A DNA stretch of 64,000 bases from Nansenia antarctica (lineage: Eukaryota; Chordata; Actinopteri; Argentiniformes; Microstomatidae). A program made the translations under genes and the position numbers. The notes under the pieces are model-generated. The model was not told the DNA's origin and did not search any database. It saw only the letters and a list, made by a program, of their open reading frames with translations. Position 1 is the stretch's first letter. Each line of letters begins with the position of its first letter. Of this stretch, positions 57,761 to 64,000 are shown in pieces. The stretch covers positions 25,505,253 through 25,569,252 of the forward strand of contig OZ022357.1 in the NCBI GenBank assembly GCA_963989245.1, given 5' to 3'.

Positions 57761-58648
57761 AGTTTGAGACACATAGACTATTATATATAGACACGTCAAC
57801 TAAACATAGCTTTAGTAATCTCCACTAGCTCCACTAATGTTATTTTTCAGACAAAGCATCCCTCTCTGCCAGCTCCTGCCGTTTACTGAATTACTTTTAC
57901 TTTTGTTTATGGAAGGAGAAGGCATTAATCTATTGTATTGATATGTTTATTTTATGTATTATTGGTACAATGTTGTTAATGATGATGTGTTACTTATCAT
58001 CAACATATGTATCACAGAAAGACTCAGGTCATGTGATCATGGAGTTTTTTTATTTTATTTATGGCGTTATTTTATCCACTAGATGTCACCATAGAGCCCA
58101 CTGTCAACTGTCAATTAAGCAATATCACACGAGAGGGACCGAATCACAGCCGTGCTGATATTCAGTATAACAGCACGACCTCGAGTGTGATATTGCTTTT
58201 ATACAACAGTTCTACAGCGAGATGTATTAGTTAACAGTAATAAAGGACAACAGATTATGATTTGTTCGTTTATTTAATCGTAAAAATACAAATGGACTGT
58301 TGCCTAGTAACCTGAACACAAACATGTCGTCTAATTAACGGTCATTTAGTAGAACGTCTGTGCGGCGGAGTGATACATATAGTTAAAAGTCCCAGTGCTG
58401 TTATACTGTATATCAGCACTCATGGAATGCCTCTTGTCCAATCAAATTACTTGGTCGGAACTAACTGTTGTATAACTGTCAACTTCACACTCACCGAACA
58501 CTCAACTGCTGATCCTGGTGAATACAAATAAAATGAACATCATAACTGTTACACATATGATATGATCATCTCTCCTAGTAGGCCTGCTAAACAGGCTGTT
58601 GTCACTCAACAGGCATCTGGGGACGCTGCTTTACTCCTGATAAGAGTG
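57761..58648. other. Intergenic, no gene seen
   Basis: Around 58118-58200 and 58380-58470, sequences near TATAACAGCAC suggest a short inverted duplication; no coding signal. Confidence 0.45.
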
Positions 58649-58790
58649 TCAGAGTCTGGGGTGACAGACAGAGTCTGGGGTGATGGTCGACAGAGCTACT
58701 CTCACATCATGCTCAGTGTCCAACCAGTTCCTCTGCTTTGACGTGAGCTGGACCAAAGTTGAGAAGCCACTTTCAAGGCACAGATAGGTA
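58649..58790 (-). pseudogene. hAT transposase-like C-terminal remnant
   Basis: The minus strand reads CLESGFSTLVQLTSKQRNWL followed by DTEHDVRVALSTITPD, the pattern of the C-terminal dimerisation region in hAT/Charlie-type transposases and their SCAND3/ZBED5-like relatives. Nothing of the DDE core is attached. A short tandem of TATTACCTATCTGTTACC replaces the upstream part. Confidence 0.55.
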
Positions 58791-58924
58791 ATATAGGTAA
58801 CAGATAGGTAATATAGGTAACAGAGAGGTAACAGTAGTGCTGAATGGTAGGAGGATTTTGACTGCATGAATGGCGAGGGACGGACACTCTCCCATCACAT
58901 CGTTGCACCAGAACTGGGGAGGCT

Positions 58925-59252
58925 TACCTATAATATAATATAGTATAGTATAGTTCATATATATACATATTTTCCGTTTATACATAAAATACAATTCACA
59001 CAGGAAATCTAATAATTAACACTCAAATATTTCCAGTTATTGACAATTGATGATGTATTGTAGAACTTTCATTTATATGGACTTTTTACATACAAACCTT
59101 TTTACATTACATTTGCATGTCTTTGTTTGGTTTATTTTGTTTATTTATTTACCAGGGACAGTGCACATTAATCAACAAATCAGTTTCCACATCAATGTAA
59201 ATGTGCCAGAGTTAGCTCATGAGCTAATTTCCATCTGTCTTCCCTGAGGTCC

Positions 59253-59308
<56 letters not shown>

Positions 59309-59785
59309 TATTGTTGAGTTTCTGCTGCTATGTTATTGTCTTTTTTCTTTTCTATTATTATTATTATTGAATTTCACTGTTAATTGTCGATTGTTGCATT
59401 GTTGAGGAGTTGCTTGCTCTAAAGCATTTAATTAGGCTCTATCTTGTATATTGTGTACTTGACCAGTAACATTTGATTTGATTTGGGTACGAGTCACACC
59501 TGAGTATATCCATCACTGTCACGGTGAGGCCGTCAGTCACACCTGAGTATTCAAAGTTATAGAGAGACACAGAGATGTTACCTCCTCACAAACCCTCATC
59601 AGGCTGAAAGGTAGGTGCTCTGTGTCTGCTTCTCCTGTTGTGCGGAACTATAATATAGTTAATATATAAGACATATATTCAGTTGAGATATAATACATTA
59701 TATACAATTCATACAAGAACTCTAATAATTAACACAGAAATATTTCCAGTTGTTGACAATTGATGAAGTATTTATTGACAGAAAT
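58925..59785. repeat. Local direct duplication pair
   Basis: About 58925-59070 and 59645-59785 share ATACAATTCA(C/T)ACA...CTCTAATAATTAACAC...AAATATTTCCAGTT(A/G)TTGAC...AATTGATGA. The interval between holds a (CA)n (59257-59306) and an L2-like tail (about 59440-59480). Confidence 0.7.
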
Positions 59786-59824
59786 TGCAAGTGACCCTAA
59801 AGATCTAGTGTCCTGGGCAATCAG

Positions 59825-60190
59825 AATTCCAGAAGTAACTTCCACCGTTGGCGATGCATGACCAGAAGGGAGGCTGAAGTCATCGTAGTCGGTGCGGCGT
59901 TGTTTATTCGGAGAGTGGTCGTTGACATGGTCGTCGCCATGGTAACGGCGCTTCCGGTTCGGCCTCTCCTCACTGCTTCTTTGCAGCTGGGCTTGTCCAG
60001 ATGGGGCTCTCTGCCCTCTTCTCGTCGCTCCGGCCCTGTGGCCAGGCTGTCGGTCTCAGAGACAGTTCTCTGGATCTCCCTGGTGTCGTACTTGTGTGGG
60101 GCTACCAGGCCCACAGAGGCCCCCGGGGCTGGGCCAGGCGGGGGCTTGGAGAAGGCAGAGGTGACCGGGGTGTCGTATCGCCCTTGTGTG
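59825..60190 (-). pseudogene. Unrecognised coding-like fragment
   Basis: Two minus-strand frames look protein-like in succession: SAFSKPPPGPAPGASVGLVA, PHKYDTREIQRTVSETDSLA in one, then after a frame change PNRKRRYHGDDHVNDHSPNK followed by QRRTDYDDFSLPSG. The GC content, lack of simple repeats and charged composition resemble captured exons of a nuclear protein. I do not recognise the parent gene. It adjoins the small-Maf/TET chimera in the same orientation. Confidence 0.35.
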
Positions 60191-60527
60191 TGTTTCTCTG
60201 TGTATACTTTTTCATTCACACAGATCTGAGAGTGTCTATGAGACTGAAAAGGGCTTAGTTTAGGCATCAGGCTACTTTCCCTAGAGTTCCTTTACGGCGA
60301 AGTAAAAATCCATATCCATAAAAGGGGCCAATCTGGGATTGGTTTCTATTTTAAGACTTTCAATTCATGTGACATGGCCGTCTTATCCCTTCAAAACCCG
60401 AAATATATGATAGTGTACAAACAATGGAATAAAACAATGTCATTGTAAACAAACGCTATAGTTTAAAATACTGGTCTCATGGATGGTCAATCATTGCAAC
60501 TATAGCTCTGTCTATGAATTTGTCCAC

Positions 60528-60838
60528 CTTCATGCTGGCGTTCTCCGTGGCCAGCTTGTCCACCTCCTGCTGTAGCTGGGCCATCTGCTTCTCCAGCTCC
60601 TCCTTCTGGGTGACACGTTTGGGGTGGGAGCGGTCGGGCCTCTTCAGCGGCGTGGTGGCATGCCGCCGATGTTGGGGTCCAGGAAGTTGTGTTCGCTGTC
60701 CGACCAGTACTCCTCGTCGCACGGGTCCCCAGCGTGACTTGACAATGGTGATTACGCAGGTAGCAGCCACCTTGCCCCCGGGGATGAGGGGCCCTATGAC
60801 CGAGGCGATGGGGCCCCTGGCAGAGGTGACGGGGCTAT
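60528..60838 (-). pseudogene. Small-Maf/TET chimeric fragment, copy B
   Basis: Minus-strand order: a small-Maf C-terminus (SPVTSARGPIASVIGPLIPG, KVAATCVITIVKS; about 60836-60735); a TET catalytic-domain piece, frame-shifted, reading DEEYWSDSEHNFLDPNIGG and then HATTPLKRPDRSHP (about 60734-60621); then the small-Maf leucine zipper KRVTQKEELEKQMAQLQQEV followed by DKLATENASMK (60620-60528), stopping at a GT that looks like the original exon donor. Leucines fall in heptad spacing. The zipper and C-terminus are in the reverse of normal order. MafG is the best match by recall; which TET paralogue is uncertain. Confidence 0.75.
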
Positions 60839-61129
60839 CTGCTTCTCCAGCTCCTCCTTCTGGGTGACACGTTTGGGGTGGGAGCGGTCGGGCCTCTTCA
60901 GCGGCGTGGTGGCATGCCGCCGATGTTGGGGTCCAGGAAGTTGTGTTCGCTGTCCGACCAGTACTCCTCGTCGCACGGGTCCCCCGCGTGACTTGACAAT
61001 GGTGATTACGCTGGTAGCAGCCACCTTGCCCCCGGGGATGAGGGGCCCTATGACCGAGGCGATGGGGCCCCTGGCAGAGGTGACGGGGCTACGTGCCACA
61101 GTCCTGGCAAAGCTCTGGAGGGCCTTGTT
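60839..61129 (-). pseudogene. Small-Maf/TET chimeric fragment, copy A
   Basis: Upstream (in transcription sense) tandem copy of copy B with a 254-bp period, differing at only a few bases. It reads ALQSFARTVARSPVTSARGP, KVAATSVITIVKS (about 61129-60989), then the TET piece (60988-60875), then KRVTQKEELEKQ (60874-60839), where it is joined to the start of copy B. The HATTPLKRPDRSHP-KRVTQKEE junction is an in-frame TET-to-Maf join. Confidence 0.75.
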
Positions 61130-61202
61130 TGTGGTAGTACTAGTCATGCCCCGAGAGCCACTTCCAACTGCACCGATGGTTGGTCAAAGTTTAAGTTTCA
61201 GG

Positions 61203-61325
61203 ACCATCTGGACGAACATCCCAGGCTGCCTGGGCGCCGCCGCGGCGGGAGCAGCCATGGCGGAGGCGTGGTGAGGAGCGGGAGCGTAGGAGGGGCGGCT
61301 CTGGCCATGGGGGGGGGGGGCGCCC
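61203..61325 (-). pseudogene. Partial chchd2 exon 2 copy
   Basis: Retains the acceptor (CTCTCAAACCAG) and MARAAPP, then a 7-base deletion shifts the frame relative to chchd2. The later part is still readable in another frame as YAPAPHH and MAAPAAAAPRQP. Homology ends at about 61203, inside the exon, next to the small-Maf/TET chimera. No exon 1 or promoter is attached. Confidence 0.85.
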
Positions 61326-61348
61326 TGGTTTGAGAGAAAGAGAGTATT

Positions 61349-61702
61349 CGTGAGGTTAGAATGATAAGGTTCTATCTCCGTTTAGAATTCTACGGTTCTA
61401 TCTCCGTTTAGAATGATAAGGTTCTATCTCCGTTTAGAATGATAAGGTTCTATCTCCGTTTAGAATGATAAGGTTCTATCTCCGTTTAGGGCAGTTCAGA
61501 GATATTGAGCGTCAAAGTTTTTACATTCCATTATGTTTTGTGAGATGGAACCTTTGTATTTTATGCATTACTAACTCAGAAATGTCAACATTTAAAAAAA
61601 TAACACCACAGGCATTAATAAACACCTAATGGATCAGATTATGTAAAAAAAAAAAAAATTGGGACAAAAATGGAGATAGAACCTTATGATTCTAACGTCA
61701 CG
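61349..61702 (+). mobile_element. MITE family A, 5 terminal units (duplicated copy)
   Basis: Sister of 56301-56756, in the duplicated segment. Five 26-bp units instead of nine; the second has TTCTACGG. The core has gained a poly-A run (about 61646-61658). Confidence 0.9.
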
Positions 61703-62298
61703 TATTGTTAATATGAGCACAATCACTAAAAACACATTTAAAATTAACAGGAATAGGTGAGTTTATTATTGGCTTTTCACAACATGATGTTGCAATGTCA
61801 TTGAATTAACCTTACTGGATTGCTACCTGTAGGCCTACACATTGCATCATATCATTTATGCATCATACATCATTTCCATGGAATCCACTTTTTACATTTC
61901 AAATCATAATACAGTTTTTTACTATTATTTTTAAATGACTGGACTTCTATGCTGGCGTAAATAGGCACTACATTGTATAAACACTGCTATGTCTGTCTGT
62001 TTTTATTGTATTCATGTATGTGACCTGTGTGTGTTTTTAATGTGGAAACTGTATTCTTGAGCTGCACTTCTGCCTGTCAAAGGAGAATGTCTGTCACTGT
62101 GTGACACAATAAAGCTGTCTGGAATCTGGAATCTGGAAAGCTCTTATGTGTGAATGTGATGTTATATTAAACTCAGTCACTGAAACAAGGCCAGGGGTAA
62201 TATGCCATTTAACAGACAGGCAACACAGAGAGTATATAACAGACAGGTGCTTTACAATATCAGTGACAACGCCAATCCCATCGATAAGATCATACTAT

Positions 62299-62600
62299 AA
62301 CAGGGTATAGGAATCTTGGGGTTAATTTCAATACCTTTCTAAGACTTTTTAAAGACCTTTAAAGACCAATATTTTTCCAGACCTCACCGCCACTTGGAGC
62401 TGTAACCGTTGACATCAGTGACACCTTTAACTTAACAGTTTTAGTTTGCGATAGACTAGACCACTATCATACAACACAATTTCCGGTTCATCTTTGTTTT
62501 TTAATAAAACTAATAAATTCACAAACCTTTAATAAAGGTTTTTAGGACTCAAACTCTTTCTAGTCTAATTCAGAAAAATACCAACAAAATTCAAGACCTC
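62299..62600. mobile_element. DNA-transposon remnant family C, copy 2 (partial)
   Basis: Starts CAGGGTATAGGAATCTTGGG and follows 28149-28450 closely (TTTCAATACCTTTCTAAGAC, CTGTAACCGTTGACATCAGT). The right terminus is missing. It begins about 27 bases after the end of the segmental duplication. Confidence 0.7.
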
Positions 62601-63250
62601 ATAAAATCATGATAGGGTGTTAGGTCACGTGACAGAATGTGGACGCTAGGAATAATTCTACAAAAATAACATGCTACTACAATATCAAATGCACTTTTGT
62701 GGCATTTCTATGACAATATATTGTTACATTTCAACATAAAAATATACCTCTATGTGTTTTTTAAAGTGTTGTATTATTTTGTCAATGTCCGTTTTAATAA
62801 TCATAAGTTATGAGATCATGTTTACAGCGACAGACCCGTAGAACGCTCGGTTTCGTGAGATTTCACTTGTTAATGCTCCCCGCAAAACCTGGTGTGGCCA
62901 AATATCTTTCTTTCGCAAACTGCAGTAATAAAAACTGGACTGGAGTCCAGTGAGTTTTCCTTGGCAAGACTCATACCGACCTCCACAAGTGTGTTGTGAA
63001 AGCAGACAACGAATATTGACTGAAATACAAGGTAAGAACCATTTCACTTCGATATTATGACAGGATTTCTTACAGATATGTATTCACAACATAGCTCGTT
63101 AGAAACGGCAAGTTCTTTCTCAAGTTGCTAAATTTCTGTATACAGGTTGTTGGTGGTTGATCCAGATCCGTGATGCGATCCGGGTTTTCTTTTATGGTGA
63201 CAGCCACCGCAGCCTGAAACAGCAGCGGGCTTTCAGTGGAGCAACGCGGC
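62601..63250. other. Intergenic, no gene seen
   Basis: AT-rich; no recognised element. Confidence 0.45.
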
Positions 63251-63368
63251 AGCAGCTGGTGTACAGATTTTTTACCTTTGCCTGCTTGTGGCTCTGTCAG
63301 TATGTGAAGCGCATTGAGTCACATCTTGTGAGAAATGAGCTATATAAATAAAACTTGATTTGATTTGA
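63251..63368 (+). mobile_element. SINE/L2-type tail
   Basis: TTTGCCTGCTTGTGGCTCTG...GTGAAGCGCATTGAGT...GAGCTATATAAATAAAACTT, as at 29755-29860, ending in a TTGATTTGATTTGA repeat. Confidence 0.65.
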
Positions 63369-64000
63369 TACAATGTCTGGAATCTAATTTCTTTCATTTG
63401 ACATTGGTTTAGTCATAATATAAAACAATGTCTATAGTACAGCTAAGGGCTAAGCCTATTGAGTGTTGGCTGTCCTTTGATCATATATCATCTTTGATTA
63501 TAACTCATTGTTTATTAAATAAATAAATAAATAGTTAGCCTACATGAAAATGGCCTTTCATAACTCAGCATGGTCACAATACTGATTCGCCTATTATAGA
63601 AATAGTTTTCATAATATGGATTTTAAATCACAATTATCACAATCACATATTACTAAAAATCATGTTCAACACAAAGGGAGCAATGTTACTTATACTATAA
63701 TAGTATACTATAATAAGTTAACACTTTATTTTAAGTGATTGGGGTATATGGAGCTGTTAAAACGGTTTTTAATCAAGATTTTCCCACAGATCTGCGTAAA
63801 TTAACATGTACATTTGCATATTATTCATTTAATTAGCATACTATTTTCATATTTATTTATTTTAAATGTCATCCATAGTAGTTTCTATCATCCCTGAAAA
63901 TGGCATTACAGTGTGACCAACCTATCTTAAGCTATGAAGTAAAGTATGTACCGGTATATTAATTAAAGTATGTAAAATATAGTGATAAAAAGGTCCATAG
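63369..64000. other. Intergenic, no gene seen
   Basis: AT-rich with a short AAATAAATAAATAAATA run at about 63516-63532. Nothing else seen. Confidence 0.45.

Larger units (their letters stand above)
61203..62272. repeat. Segmental duplication, derived copy
   Basis: Same orientation and order as 56140-57340: partial exon 2, MITE family A, and intron 1 up to CAATATCAGTGACAA. Differences are small substitutions, short indels and a different MITE array length. Confidence 0.93.

Noticed and set aside
61203..61325. Second functional chchd2 gene
   Set aside because: Only part of exon 2, a 7-base frameshifting deletion, no exon 1, CHCH domain or promoter.

Overview
The window is nuclear DNA from a vertebrate, almost certainly a teleost fish. 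Genes are split by GT-AG introns and encode vertebrate mitochondrial and metabolic proteins. The rest is packed with microsatellites (CA/GT, CT, GATA-like), minisatellites, Tc1/mariner relics, hAT-type MITEs, L2/CR1-like LINE pieces and tRNA-derived SINEs of the kind common in fish. The species cannot be fixed from sequence alone.

Layout. 1-16,600 is intergenic and repeat-rich, with no gene I can support. It opens with a ~950 bp CT-rich satellite and carries several MITEs and LINE remnants. 16,620-26,758 (+) is a complete nipsnap2 gene (10 coding exons, 286 aa). 27,992-28,099 (+) is a possible 35-aa membrane micropeptide. 28,995-32,292 (-) is complete psph (5 coding exons, 226 aa). 32,300-39,900 holds a nested inverted repeat, a CpG-containing stretch that may carry the psph 5' exon, two Tc1 relics and a SINE. 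39,926-50,752 (-) is complete phkg1 (9 coding exons, 396 aa). 53,043-57,555 (-) is complete chchd2 (4 coding exons, 166 aa). From about 58,600 to 62,600 there is a mosaic of broken gene pieces: a hAT transposase tail, an unrecognised coding-like block, a tandemly duplicated small-Maf/TET chimera, and a partial copy of chchd2 exon 2 plus intron 1.

The order nipsnap2(+)-psph(-)-phkg1(-)-chchd2(-) matches, as I know it, the human 7p11.2 order. CCT6A and SUMF2, which lie between PSPH and PHKG1 in human, are not seen here. The genes do not form one pathway: nipsnap2 and chchd2 products are mitochondrial, psph makes serine, and phkg1 drives glycogen breakdown.

Most unusual items: (1) the mosaic pseudogene locus at 59.8-62.3 kb, in which small-Maf and TET coding fragments are fused out of exon order and tandemly duplicated; (2) a minisatellite that has copied a phkg1 3' splice site with the start of its exon five extra times, each copy leading to a stop if used; (3) a MITE family in which a 26-bp subterminal unit is amplified only at one end (1 to 9 copies), with different counts in two copies of one segmental duplication; (4) telomere-type TTAGGG runs at the centre of two fold-back elements and inside a Tc1 relic.
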